DNA from: Streptomyces fungicidicus
GTDB taxonomy: Bacteria > Actinomycetota > Actinomycetes > Streptomycetales > Streptomycetaceae
Direction: 5' to 3'
Assembly: GCF_003665435.1 (NCBI RefSeq)
Contig: NZ_CP023407.1
Coordinates: 5,815,501-5,879,500, forward strand
DNA: 64,000 nucleotides
Numbering within the stretch: the stretch's first letter is position 1; the number at the start of each line of letters is the position of its first letter. Of the stretch, positions 46,919 to 55,219 are shown piece by piece. The notes under the pieces are model-generated. The model saw nothing but the letters and a program-made list of their open reading frames with translations, searched no databases and was not told where the DNA came from. Position numbers and translations under genes: made by a program.

Positions 46919-47134
46919 GGCCGCACGGCCCGCCACGACCACCATGAGCAGCCGGGGTCGTCCTCTCGCCACGGGGGTCGGGAGGACGGCCCCGCGCGTA
47001 TGCGTGGCCATCGCATGTCGGCCAACTACCGGTTGTGACCGTCCGGTATGACTGCCGGGTGGGCGACCGGGCAAGGATTCCCGTGAAGGTGTTCGACCAC
47101 AGGGGGAATCGACATCGGCACGCGGGCGGGGGCC

Positions 47135-47536
47135 ATGAAGAGTCAGGCTTCGGCGGATCGGCTGAGGCGCACACTGGGGCGGGCGGATCTGCGGGCGGTG
47201 CCGGAGTCCCGCAGGGCGCTGCGGGAACTGCTCAGGCACTGGGGGACACCGGAGCGGTCCGCGGTGGCGGAACTGCTCACCAGCGAGCTGGTCACCAACG
47301 CGCTCGTGCACACCGACTACGAGGCGGTGCTGACCGCCACCGTGGGACCCCGCGGACTGCGGGTGGAGGTACGGGACTTCGTGGCCCACGAGCCCCGGCC
47401 GCGCCCCCGGAGCACCGAAGAAGGCACAAACGGAAGGGGCCTGGTGCTGGTCGAGTCCCTCGCCGACGAGTGGGGGGTCCGCAGGCACCGGGTGGGCAAG
47501 TCCGTCTGGTTCGAACTGGACGCGAAAGCGGCCTGA
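47135..47536 (+). CDS. RsbW-type GHKL ATPase-domain protein
   Basis: 133 residues. N box VAELLTSELVTNALVHTDY, G1-like VEVRDF and G2 region TNGRGLVLVESLADEWGV identify a HATPase_c anti-sigma-type kinase, the second in the window. In the G1 box the usual DxG(x)G is replaced by DFVAHEP, a change common in Streptomyces paralogues. The ATG is preceded by GCGGGGGCC. No sigma or antagonist gene is adjacent. A bidirectional terminator covers its stop codon. Confidence 0.9.
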   Translation: MKSQASADRLRRTLGRADLRAVPESRRALRELLRHWGTPERSAVAELLTSELVTNALVHTDYEAVLTATVGPRGLRVEVRDFVAHEPRPRPRSTEEGTNGRGLVLVESLADEWGVRRHRVGKSVWFELDAKAA

Positions 47537-47566
47537 GGGGTGCGCGGTCCGCACCCCTCAGGCCGC
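47528..47566. terminator. 16-base-stem bidirectional terminator
   Basis: GCGGCCTGAGGGGTGC (47528-47543) pairs perfectly with 47551-47566 around a seven-base loop. The left arm contains the ATPase gene's TGA, and the convergent DUF2637 gene ends 11 bases beyond the right arm, so one hairpin serves both genes. Confidence 0.88.
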
Positions 47567-47576
47567 CCTCGGAACG

Positions 47577-48617
47577 TCAGCCGAACTGCTGCTCCAGATC
47601 CTTGAGCTTGCGCTCCAGGGAGTCCAGGCGCGGCAGGGCCTGGGTGTCGTCCTCGGCGGTGAGGTCCACGGTCAGCGGGTCACCGGTACGGACGGGCTGC
47701 AGGGAAGGACGCGCGCGGACGGGCAGGGCCTCCGGCGCCGCTATGGCAGGCTCCGCGGAGACCATGTCGGAGTCGCGCTCCACCGTGGGCGCCTCCAGTT
47801 CGCGTCCGCCGCCCCGGCCCGCGAAACCCCGGTGGCCGCGGCTGATCGCCTTCAGCCGGGCCCGCTCCATGCGCTGCTGGTCCCGCCGGCGCTGCTTCTC
47901 GGCGTCCTTGCGCAGCTTGTCCTCGCGCACCTCCTCGACGGCCTCGTCGAGGCTGCGCACGTTCTCCAGCAGCATCAGCGACCAGGCCCCGTAGGTCTCC
48001 CGGGGCGCGCGCAGCCAGCGGACGATGCGGATCTGCGGCAACGGACGGGGAACCAGGCCCTGTTCGCGCAGGGCGGCCCGGCGGGTCTGCTTCAGCGCGC
48101 GGTCGAACAGGACCGCCGCGGAGAGGGACATGCCCGCGAAGAAGTGCGGGGCGCCCGCGTGGCCCAGGCCCCGGGGGGCGTGCACCCAGTTGAACCAGGC
48201 CGCGGCGAAGGCGAACGTCCACACGAGTATGCGCGAGCCGAGCGCGGCGTCACCGTGGCTGGCCTCGCGCACGGCGAGCACCGAGCAGAACATGGCCGCG
48301 CCGTCCAGTCCGAAGGGGACGAGGTACTGCCAGCCGCCGGACAGGCCGAGGTTCTGTTCGCCGAAGCCGACCAGGCCGTGGAAGGAGAGTGCGGCGGCCA
48401 CCGCCGCACAGCAGAACAGCAGGACGTAGGAGACGGTGCCGTAGAGGGCCTCCTTGCGCCTGCGGCGTTCCTCGCTGCGCTCCCACGAGTCGTCCGCGCT
48501 CGTGCTCTTGACCGAGGAGCGCTTGCCGCGCGCCAGCACCGCCACCGCCGCCAGCATGCCCAGGAGCAGCACGCCGCCGGGAAGCAGCCAGTTCAGCGAT
48601 ATGTCGGTCAGTCTCAT
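47577..48617 (-). CDS. DUF2637 (SpdB-like) membrane protein with coiled coil
   Basis: 346 residues. One N-terminal transmembrane segment, then the DUF2637 unit with four more (YGTVSYVLLFCCAAVAAALSF, YLVPFGLDGAAMFCSVLAVREAS, ILVWTFAFAAAWFNW, FFAGMSLSAAVLFDRAL). DUF2637 occurs in SpdB proteins linked to plasmid transfer and in many chromosomal proteins. A highly charged helix (about 225-255) and a C-terminal coiled coil (LERKLKDLEQQF) follow. No transfer genes are near, so a plasmid origin is not indicated. Confidence 0.88.
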   Translation of the reverse strand: MRLTDISLNWLLPGGVLLLGMLAAVAVLARGKRSSVKSTSADDSWERSEERRRRKEALYGTVSYVLLFCCAAVAAALSFHGLVGFGEQNLGLSGGWQYLVPFGLDGAAMFCSVLAVREASHGDAALGSRILVWTFAFAAAWFNWVHAPRGLGHAGAPHFFAGMSLSAAVLFDRALKQTRRAALREQGLVPRPLPQIRIVRWLRAPRETYGAWSLMLLENVRSLDEAVEEVREDKLRKDAEKQRRRDQQRMERARLKAISRGHRGFAGRGGGRELEAPTVERDSDMVSAEPAIAAPEALPVRARPSLQPVRTGDPLTVDLTAEDDTQALPRLDSLERKLKDLEQQFG

Positions 48618-48935
48618 CTAGGGGTCCCTTGCATTGGGATAGGGCGTAACGCCCGACATAGTGGCCCAGACTCAGCGGCCCTCAGGGGGTTTCGGGGCAA
48701 GAGGCCGCCAAGGAGGTGCGAGGGGGAGCCCAGGGCAGCGTTCTGCTCGAACCGCCGCACGGAGGGCGGGAGTTGAGTTCGAATGAGCCTACCCGTACGG
48801 GTGGTTCCTCGGATAGTTCCCGTGAAGGGTGAGGGAATTGTGAAGCGCCTGTGACCTCTGCCGCGGTCGCCCCCTGCGGAGCGCCGACCGGATGATCTTA
48901 CCCGGCGGACAGGGGTGCCCCGTCCCGACGGGGCG
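48618..48935. other. 318-base gap with the DUF2637 promoter region
   Basis: No gene is supported. It contains the imperfect hairpin GGGCGTAACGCCC (48642-48654) just upstream of the DUF2637 start, and a perfect 12-base palindrome ACCCGTACGGGT (48791-48802) about 175 bases upstream, a candidate binding site. Confidence 0.5.
48791..48802. promoter_or_regulatory. Perfect palindrome ACCCGTACGGGT
   Basis: A 12-base perfect palindrome in the non-coding region upstream of the DUF2637 gene. Dimeric regulators bind such sites; no specific regulator is suggested by the sequence. Confidence 0.35.
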
Positions 48936-49802
48936 TCAGCCGGCCTGGCCGACCAGCTCGTTGACGCGGCCGGCGCTCCCGGCCCGCTCGGTGGCGCAGG
49001 TGCGCGGGCAGGTGGCGCACATGTCCGCGGGGCGCAGGGTGTAGAACATGCAGCAGCTGACCCGGTCCCGGGTGGCGCGCTCGGCCGCCGCGCCGGGGCC
49101 CTCCGGGCGGCGGAAGGTCGCCGCGCCCACGTACGGCCTGGTCGCGCCGGGCAGCAGCAGCTCCAGTTCGCGCAGCGCGCGCTCCTCCTCGCCGAGCAGC
49201 CCGCCGACGTACCGCAGGCTCTCGACGATCTCGTCGGTGGCCATGGCCCACAGGGCCCGGCCACGGCGGCGCATCCGGGGGCCGAAACCGGTCAGGACGG
49301 GTTCGAGGTGCTGGGCGACCGCCGCGCGCACCTCCGCCCGCAGCGCCTCCTCGTCGGGCACCACCCGGGCGCCGGGCAGTGCGGCGGCGGGGTCTCCGGG
49401 GAGGCAGGCGAAGCCGTCCGGGCGCACGGCCATGCGGCCCACGGCGAGACCGGCGGCGGTGCGGTCGAAGGAGACGTGCGTCGCGGGGTAGTACGGCACC
49501 CTGCGGTGCAGGAACCACGGCACGGTGATCAGTAGGCAGGCGGGCCAGGCGTAGCGGTGCAGTCCGAAGCTGGCGATCACGTCGGGGCGGCCCTGCTGCC
49601 CGTAGTCCCGCCGCACCTGGGTGTCGTCCCAGGTCAGGAAGTGCTCCAGTGCGGCGCCGCCCTCGGCGAGCCCGGCGGCGGTGATCCAGCCGCCGCCCGT
49701 GGGCGCCGCCTCGCCGGTGCCGAGTTCGGTGACGGCCAGGGCGGGAAAGGCCTCCGTCAGGCGGGCGTACGCGTCCGCGACGGCCGAACCGGGCATGGGC
49801 AT
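48936..49802 (-). CDS. FhuF-like ferric-siderophore reductase (2Fe-2S)
   Basis: 288 residues from ATG 49802 (AAGGG eight bases before; GTG 49817 is an alternative). The C-terminal cysteines CCMFYTLRPADMCATCPRTC match the CCx10Cx2C pattern of FhuF-type proteins, which hold a 2Fe-2S cluster and release iron from ferric siderophores by reduction in the cytoplasm. WPACLLITVPWFLHRRVPYYP is a conserved middle block. A typical iron-repressor box lies 36 bases upstream, so expression should rise under iron limitation. Confidence 0.9.
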   Translation of the reverse strand: MPMPGSAVADAYARLTEAFPALAVTELGTGEAAPTGGGWITAAGLAEGGAALEHFLTWDDTQVRRDYGQQGRPDVIASFGLHRYAWPACLLITVPWFLHRRVPYYPATHVSFDRTAAGLAVGRMAVRPDGFACLPGDPAAALPGARVVPDEEALRAEVRAAVAQHLEPVLTGFGPRMRRRGRALWAMATDEIVESLRYVGGLLGEEERALRELELLLPGATRPYVGAATFRRPEGPGAAAERATRDRVSCCMFYTLRPADMCATCPRTCATERAGSAGRVNELVGQAG

Positions 49803-49837
49803 GCTGCCACCCTTCACGTCTCGTGGAGCCGGGCAAT

Positions 49838-49856
49838 AAAGGTAAGGCTCACCTTA
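49838..49856. promoter_or_regulatory. DmdR/IdeR-type iron box
   Basis: AAAGGTAAGGCTCACCTTA matches the 19-base DtxR/IdeR/DmdR consensus TWAGGTWAGSCTWACCTWA at 17 positions. It lies directly before the FhuF-like gene and 114 bases before the divergent GntR gene. Confidence 0.85.
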
Positions 49857-49969
49857 CCGAAGATCGGCCGGATGTGAACCGGCGGCCCCCGTGCGCTTAG
49901 GGTGCTTGACGGACCGGTGACAACCCGCCGTAATGACCCCAAGTACCGACACGTCCGCAGGAGGACCTT

Positions 49970-50770
49970 GTGAAGCAGGGCACGCGGGGCTCCGCCGCGA
50001 CGGGCGAGGCGGTGACCGGCCGGGCCGCCACGGGCCGCCTCCGGGTGCCGGAGCAGCCGGCGGCCGGTGAGGCCGCGCGCGGTGAGCACACGCACGGCGA
50101 GCACGCCGGGCGCGGTGAGCACGCCCTGCCCCGGCCCCGGGCCGTCGTGCGGCGGTCCTCGGTGCGCGGGCAGATCCTCGACGCGCTGCGCACCGCGCTG
50201 GTCACGGGTGACCTGCGGCCCGGCGAGGTGTACTCGGCGCCGGTGCTCGGCGAGCGGTTCGGCGTCTCCGCGACGCCCGTCCGGGAGGCGATGCAGCAGC
50301 TCACGCTGGAGGGCGCCGTCGAGGTCGTGCCCAACCGGGGGTTCCGGGTCGTGGAGCGGGGCGCGCGGGAACTGGCAGAGCTCACGGAGATACGGGCGCT
50401 GATCGAGGTCCCGGTGATGATGCGGCTGGCGCGGACCGTGGCGCCCGAGCGGTGGGCCGAGCTGCGCCCGCTCGCGGAGGGGACGGTGCGCGCGGCCTCC
50501 TCCGGATGCCGGGCCACGTACGCCGAGTCCGACCGTGCCTTCCACCGCGCGGTCCTCGCCCTGGCCGACAACGAGCAGCTGGTCCGGATCGCCGAGGACC
50601 TGCACCGGCGCACCCAGTGGCCCCTGGTCGGGCCCGCCCCGGGGGCCCGCGGGCGGGCGGAGCTGGTGGCCGACGCCCACGAGCACACGGCCCTGCTGGA
50701 CGCGCTGATCGCGGGCGACGTCGACGTGGTCCACGCCCTGGTGACCGACCACTTCCACGGCGCCCCCTGA
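49970..50770 (+). CDS. GntR-family (FCD) transcriptional regulator
   Basis: 266 residues with an unusual 60-residue N-terminal extension rich in Gly, Ala, His and Arg. Winged helix at about 65-130 (LRPGEVYSAPVLGERFGVSATPVREAMQQL), then an FCD ligand domain with metal ligands (ESDRAFHRAV, AHEHTALLDALIAGD). FCD regulators sense small acids and repress catabolic genes. GCAGGAGGACCT precedes the GTG. It is divergent from the FhuF-like gene, but there is no target gene in the same direction. A terminator follows directly. Confidence 0.92.
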   Translation: MKQGTRGSAATGEAVTGRAATGRLRVPEQPAAGEAARGEHTHGEHAGRGEHALPRPRAVVRRSSVRGQILDALRTALVTGDLRPGEVYSAPVLGERFGVSATPVREAMQQLTLEGAVEVVPNRGFRVVERGARELAELTEIRALIEVPVMMRLARTVAPERWAELRPLAEGTVRAASSGCRATYAESDRAFHRAVLALADNEQLVRIAEDLHRRTQWPLVGPAPGARGRAELVADAHEHTALLDALIAGDVDVVHALVTDHFHGAP

Positions 50771-50780
50771 CCGGGGGGCG
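50761..50780. terminator. GC-rich hairpin at the end of the GntR gene
   Basis: CGCCCCC (50761-50767) and GGGGGCG (50774-50780) form a seven-base stem; the loop TGACCG contains the stop codon. It lies between convergent genes. Confidence 0.65.
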
Positions 50781-50792
50781 GGTCCGGTTGTG

Positions 50793-51575
50793 TTACGCCG
50801 TCGCCGTGCCCGGGGCGGGTGGGGCAAGCTGGGCGGCGAGCCAGGTGGGGACGCCGCCCAGGAGACGGAAGAGGCGGCGGGCCTCCTCGCGGAGGCGGGA
50901 GGCCTCCGGCTCCGTCTCCGTGTCGGCGAGGGAGACCAGGGCCGGGGCCGTGCCGACGAGGTAGCCCAGCTCCTCGCGGATCCGCAGGGATTCCGCGAAG
51001 CCGTGCCGGGCCTCCGCCAACTCCCCCTCGCGCAGGGAGAGTCCGGCCAGATGGCGCCAGGTGCCGGAGAGCAGCAGCGGGTCGGCGTGCGCGGTGGCGC
51101 CCGCGTGGGCGCGCCGGTACGCGGCACGCGCGGCCTGCGGGGAGCGCGTGAGGTTCTCGGCGATCAGCCCGCGCCGGAAGTCCAGCAGCGCCCGCCCCGC
51201 AGCCCCGGGGGCGATCAGCGCCGCCGCCCGGCCGAGCGCGGCCCGCGCCTCGTCCGCCCGGTCCCGCACGGCGAACAGGGTGGCGGCGTAGGCCAGGTAC
51301 CCGCGTTCACAAGCGGCGGCCCCCCGCTCGTCGTCGCTGTGCGCCAGCGCCTCGGCCGTCCGCAGCGCGTCCTCGGCGTCCTCCCACCCCGCAGCGGTGT
51401 ACACGCACCGTTCCACCAGCAGCGACGCCCGCTGCAGCGCCGTCTCCGGGCCGGCCGGTTCGAGCAGGGCGGCGGCGTCGGCCCAGCAGGCACGGGAGCG
51501 CAGCCGCCACACCGCCGTCCGGAGGGGATCGTCATCGGCGGTCGTTCCGTCACCGGACATGGCGGTATGCGCCAC
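50793..51575 (-). CDS. TPR-like helical repeat protein
   Basis: 260 residues from GTG 51575, chosen because GGGGAGGG lies six bases upstream; GTG 51593 and ATG 51560 are also in frame. The chain is a series of helix pairs: WEDAEDALRTAEALAHSDDERGAAACERGYLAYAA, DEARAALGRAAALI, LSLREGELAEARHGFAESLRI. These are TPR-like, without a second domain. Proteins like this are common in Streptomyces as partners of regulators. It stands just downstream of pucR on the same strand, 143 bases apart. Confidence 0.78.
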   Translation of the reverse strand: MAHTAMSGDGTTADDDPLRTAVWRLRSRACWADAAALLEPAGPETALQRASLLVERCVYTAAGWEDAEDALRTAEALAHSDDERGAAACERGYLAYAATLFAVRDRADEARAALGRAAALIAPGAAGRALLDFRRGLIAENLTRSPQAARAAYRRAHAGATAHADPLLLSGTWRHLAGLSLREGELAEARHGFAESLRIREELGYLVGTAPALVSLADTETEPEASRLREEARRLFRLLGGVPTWLAAQLAPPAPGTATA

Positions 51576-51718
51576 GTTGCCCTCCCCGAGCACGCCATCG
51601 AGCTGTTGAGTGGTGGCCGCATCTCAGCACGAACAGCGGGGCCCGGCCAAGAGGGTGGGTGAAGGATTTCACAAAGTCGTCCGCCAGGGGCCCGAACCGC
51701 CGGAAGGGACGCGCCGGA

Positions 51719-53410
51719 TCAGCTCATCCGCAGCGCCAGGAAGAAGTCCAGCTTGTCCTCCAGCCGCGACAGGTCACGGCTCGTCAACTGCTCGATGCGG
51801 CCGACGCGGTAGCGCAGCGTGTTGACGTGCAGGTGGAGCCGGGACGCGCAGCGCGTCCAGGAGCCGTCGCAGTCGAGGAACGCCTCCAGGGTGGGGATCA
51901 GCTCGGCGCGGTGACGGCGGTCGTAGTCCCGCAGGGGGTCGAGGAGCCGGGCGGTGAAGGCACGCCGTACGTCGTCGGGGACGAAGGGCAGCAGCAGGAC
52001 GTGCGAGGCCAGTTCCTGGTGGCCGGCCGCGCAGACCCGGCCCTGCCGGGCCGCGGCCACGCGCCGGGCGTGCCGTGCCTCCTCCAGCGCCCCGCGCAGC
52101 CCCTCCGCCGAGTGCACCGCGGCGGAGACGCCCAGGGTGAGCCGCCCGTCGTCGTCCAGACCGGCGGTGAGCGGACCGCGTACGGACTCCAGGAGCGTGT
52201 CCGCGAGGACGCCCGTGCCGGAGCCGTCGTGCTCCTCACCGCCCACCGCGGGCAGCGGGACGAGGGCGACCGCCTCGTCGCCGGTGTGGGCCACCGCGAT
52301 GCGGTCGGACTGCTCGGGCCCCGTCGACGCCGGGTCGACCAGGATCTCCTCCAGCAGCGCCTGGGCCGCCGCCCCGTCCTCGGCCTCACCGCCGTCCCAT
52401 TCGACGCGGGCCACCACGACCTGCCAGTGCGGCGCGCTCCCGAGGCCGGGCAGCAGCACCGGCGCGGCCACCCGCAGCCGCGCCGCGATCTCGGCGGGCG
52501 CGGCGCCCGTCTGCACCAGCTCCAGCACCTCCTGCGCGAGCCGCCTCCGCACGGAGCGCGCCGCGTCCCGCCGGTCCCGCTCCACGGCGATCAGCTGGGT
52601 GACCCCGTGCAGCAGGTCCAGCCGCTCGCCGGCCCAGTCCCCGGCGTCCGCCTCGACCGCCAGCACCCAGTCCGACAGCACCGTCCCGCGCGCGTCCCCG
52701 GCCGCCGGCGCGGTGCGCCCGCCGCCGGACACCGGGAAGAGGCTGTACGTCGTCTGGCCCACGGTCACCCGGTGCGGTACGCGCCGGCCGCCGCGGGCGG
52801 CGGCCAGCTGCTCCGCGGCGAGCGTCGCGCACACCTCGGCGGGCAGCGCCGGAGCCGTCTCCCGCTGTCCGGCCGTCTTCGGCCCCGCGATCAGCCGTCC
52901 GGTCGGCGACAGCACCCAGGCGCGCAGGTCCAGGTCGGTGCCGAGCAGGTCCAGCACCACGTCGGGGCCGCCGCCCGCCGGGCCCGAGGTCATCATCCGG
53001 CGGTGCCGGTCCACCACCGCCGCCAGGTCCCCGGCACGCTCGCCGGACACCTGCCGGACGACGTGCTCGGTGACGGTCGCGAAGGCCACCGACTCGTGCA
53101 CCGCGAACAGCGGCAGCCGGTGCCGCGCACAGGCCGCCACCAGGTCGTCCGGCACGTCGCCCAGCTCCGCCGTACCGGCCGCCAGCGCGGCCACCCCGGC
53201 CTGCACCAGGCGCCGTACGAAGGGCTCGGAGTCGGCGGCGTCCCGGCGCCAGGCCAGACCCGTGAGCACCAGCTCCCCGCCGGAGAGGTACCGGCTGGGG
53301 TCCCTGAGGTCGGTGGTCATCACGCCGCGCACACCGCGTTCCAGCTCGTCCGCGCCACCGAGCAGCTTCAGGCCCAGCGCGTCGGTGTCCAGCAGTGCGC
53401 GCAGCCGCAT
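51719..53410 (-). CDS. PucR-family transcriptional regulator
   Basis: 563 residues. An N-terminal purine-catabolism (PucR) domain (about 1-120; LGLKLLGGADELERGVRGVMTTDLRDPSRYLSGGELVLT) is followed by a GGDEF-like central domain and a C-terminal helix-turn-helix of the PucR/CdaR type (AFLDCDGSWTRCASRLHLHVNTLRYRVGRIEQL). PucR regulates purine degradation in Bacillus. It is divergent from the xanthine dehydrogenase operon across 344 bases, so control of that operon is the obvious role. Confidence 0.95.
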   Translation of the reverse strand: MRLRALLDTDALGLKLLGGADELERGVRGVMTTDLRDPSRYLSGGELVLTGLAWRRDAADSEPFVRRLVQAGVAALAAGTAELGDVPDDLVAACARHRLPLFAVHESVAFATVTEHVVRQVSGERAGDLAAVVDRHRRMMTSGPAGGGPDVVLDLLGTDLDLRAWVLSPTGRLIAGPKTAGQRETAPALPAEVCATLAAEQLAAARGGRRVPHRVTVGQTTYSLFPVSGGGRTAPAAGDARGTVLSDWVLAVEADAGDWAGERLDLLHGVTQLIAVERDRRDAARSVRRRLAQEVLELVQTGAAPAEIAARLRVAAPVLLPGLGSAPHWQVVVARVEWDGGEAEDGAAAQALLEEILVDPASTGPEQSDRIAVAHTGDEAVALVPLPAVGGEEHDGSGTGVLADTLLESVRGPLTAGLDDDGRLTLGVSAAVHSAEGLRGALEEARHARRVAAARQGRVCAAGHQELASHVLLLPFVPDDVRRAFTARLLDPLRDYDRRHRAELIPTLEAFLDCDGSWTRCASRLHLHVNTLRYRVGRIEQLTSRDLSRLEDKLDFFLALRMS

Positions 53411-53754
53411 TGTCGTCTCCGTCGTTTCATGTCTCGATACCTGCGATGGACCGGGGGAGGGTCTTCCGGTGAGGGCCCGTCGGGTGGCTGATCAGCGATG
53501 TCGGCCGTGTCCTGGACCGTGGCCCCTGCTTTCCGGAGGAAGGTGAAGAGGCCGCGTGGGGCCTCTGTTCATACGAATCTACAAGATGCCCGCGTTGGCC
53601 AGCCAACTCCTTCATGGTTTCCGTGACTGACCAAGCGGGGCACACGGCGGTGTACTGGCCCCACCCCGAGTGAACCGCGCACCGACGAGCCGGGCCCGCC
53701 GCACACGGATTGGCTCAGTCCGAACGCCCATCGAGAGGAAGAAAAGAGCCGATC
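53411..53754. other. 344-base divergent control region of pucR and xanthine dehydrogenase
   Basis: No gene is supported. It has two inverted repeats: AGAGGCC/GGCCTCT with a six-base loop (53547-53566) and GTTGGC-CA-GCCAAC (53594-53607). The ribosome site GAGAGGAAG of the dehydrogenase operon is at its right end. Both repeats are candidate operator sites for PucR or another regulator. Confidence 0.55.
53594..53607. promoter_or_regulatory. Inverted repeat GTTGGC-N2-GCCAAC
   Basis: Perfect six-base arms separated by CA, in the middle of the pucR/xdh control region. The location makes it a candidate operator, but the PucR binding site in Streptomyces is not known to me. Confidence 0.35.
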
Positions 53755-54645
53755 ATGGAATTCCTACGCCCCGCCAGCTGGGAGGAGGCGCTCGCCGCGA
53801 AGGCCGAGCACCCCGCCGCTGTGCCGATCGCGGGTGGCACCGACGTGATGGTCGAGATCAACTTCGACCACCGCAGGCCCGAGTACCTCATGGACCTCAA
53901 CCGCATCGGCGACCTGTACGCGTGGGAGGTGGCCGGGGACACCGTACGGCTCGGCGCCTCCGTCCCGTACACGAGGATCATGGAGGAGCTGCGCGCCGAA
54001 CTGCCGGGCCTCGCCCTCGCCTCCCACACGGTCGCCTCCCCGCAGATCCGCCACCGCGGCGGAGTCGGCGGCAACCTCGGCACCGCCTCCCCGGCCGGCG
54101 ACGCCCACCCGGCGCTGCTCGCCGCCGGGGCCGAGGTCGAGGTGGAGTCGGTGCGCGGAGCGCGCCGCATCCCCATCGACGACTTCTACACCGGCGTGAA
54201 GCGCAACGCGCTGGAGCCCGACGAGCTGATCCGCGCGGTCCACGTCAAGAAGGCCGGAGGACCCCAGCAGTACTCCAAGGTCGGCACCCGCAACGCCATG
54301 GTCATCGCCGTGTGCGCCTTCGGCATCGCCCTGCACCCCGGCACACGGACGGTGCGCACCGGAATCGGCTCGGCGGCCCCCACCCCCGTGCGGGCACGGG
54401 CCGCGGAGGAGTTCCTGAACGCGGCGCTGGAGGAGGGCGGCTTCTGGGACAACGGGAAGATCATCACCCCGTCCGTCGCCAAGCGGTTCGCCGACCTGTG
54501 CGCCGGCGCCTGCAACCCCATCGACGACGTCCGCGGCACCGCGGGCTACCGCCGCCACGCGGTCGGCGTCATGGCCCGCCGCACGCTGACCTGGACCTGG
54601 GAGTCCTACCGCGGCGCCGGCCGCACCACGGAGGGAGCCGCGTAA
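53755..54645 (+). CDS. Xanthine dehydrogenase family, FAD-binding subunit
   Basis: 296 residues. The FAD_binding_5 domain is marked by PIAGGTDVMVEINF (about 22-35), and SPQIRHRGGVGGNLGTASPAGDAHPALLA is the flavin-binding loop; CO dehydrogenase-type C-terminal domain follows. It transfers electrons from the iron-sulfur subunit to NAD+ or another acceptor. ATG with GAGAGGAAG in front; homology starts here. It overlaps the next gene (TAATG), the first of a four-gene operon for purine oxidation. Confidence 0.95.
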   Translation: MEFLRPASWEEALAAKAEHPAAVPIAGGTDVMVEINFDHRRPEYLMDLNRIGDLYAWEVAGDTVRLGASVPYTRIMEELRAELPGLALASHTVASPQIRHRGGVGGNLGTASPAGDAHPALLAAGAEVEVESVRGARRIPIDDFYTGVKRNALEPDELIRAVHVKKAGGPQQYSKVGTRNAMVIAVCAFGIALHPGTRTVRTGIGSAAPTPVRARAAEEFLNAALEEGGFWDNGKIITPSVAKRFADLCAGACNPIDDVRGTAGYRRHAVGVMARRTLTWTWESYRGAGRTTEGAA

Positions 54646-55217
54646 TGCGCGTCGAGTTCACCGTCAACGGACAACTCCAGCAGGCCGACGACGTCTGGGA
54701 GGGCGAGTCCCTGCTCTACGTGCTGCGCGAGCGGCTCGGCCTGCCCGGCTCCAAGAACGCCTGCGAGCAGGGCGAGTGCGGCTCGTGCACGGTCCGCCTC
54801 GACGGCGTGCCGGTGTGTTCCTGTCTCGTCGCCGCCGGCCAGGTGGAGGGCCGGGAGGTCGTCACCGTGGAGGGCCTGGCGGACCACGCCGCGCAGCGCT
54901 CCCGCGGCGCCCGCGCGTGCGGCACCCCGCTGGACGAGGCCAGGGCCTGGCAGGCCAGGGGCACCGACCCGGGGGCCGGCGAGGACACCCCGCTCTCCCC
55001 GGTCCAGCAGGCGTTCATCGACGCCGGCGCCGTCCAGTGCGGCTTCTGCACCCCCGGTCTGCTGGTCGCGGCCGACGAGATGCTGGAGCGCAACCCCGAC
55101 CCGTCCGACGCCGACATCCGCGAGGCCCTCTCCGGCAACCTCTGCCGCTGCACGGGCTACGAGAAGATCATGGACGCGGTCCGCCTGGCCGCCGCCCGCC
55201 AGTCCGAGGGGGTCTGA
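54645..55217 (+). CDS. Xanthine dehydrogenase family, 2Fe-2S subunit
   Basis: 190 residues. The plant-type 2Fe-2S cluster is bound by CEQGECGSCTVRLDGVPVCSC; the second cluster, typical of the xanthine oxidase family, by QCGFCTPG and NLCRCTGY. An insertion of about 30 residues (SRGARACGTPLDEARAWQARG) between the two domains is longer than in short subunits such as CoxS. It links the Moco centre to FAD. Its ATG shares one base with the stop of the previous gene. Confidence 0.95.
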   Translation: MRVEFTVNGQLQQADDVWEGESLLYVLRERLGLPGSKNACEQGECGSCTVRLDGVPVCSCLVAAGQVEGREVVTVEGLADHAAQRSRGARACGTPLDEARAWQARGTDPGAGEDTPLSPVQQAFIDAGAVQCGFCTPGLLVAADEMLERNPDPSDADIREALSGNLCRCTGYEKIMDAVRLAAARQSEGV

Positions 55218-55219
55218 AC

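Noticed and set aside
47577-48617. DUF2637/SpdB-like gene as evidence for an integrated plasmid
   Set aside because: No tra/FtsK-like, rep, int or xis gene and no tRNA attachment site nearby; DUF2637 proteins are common on chromosomes.
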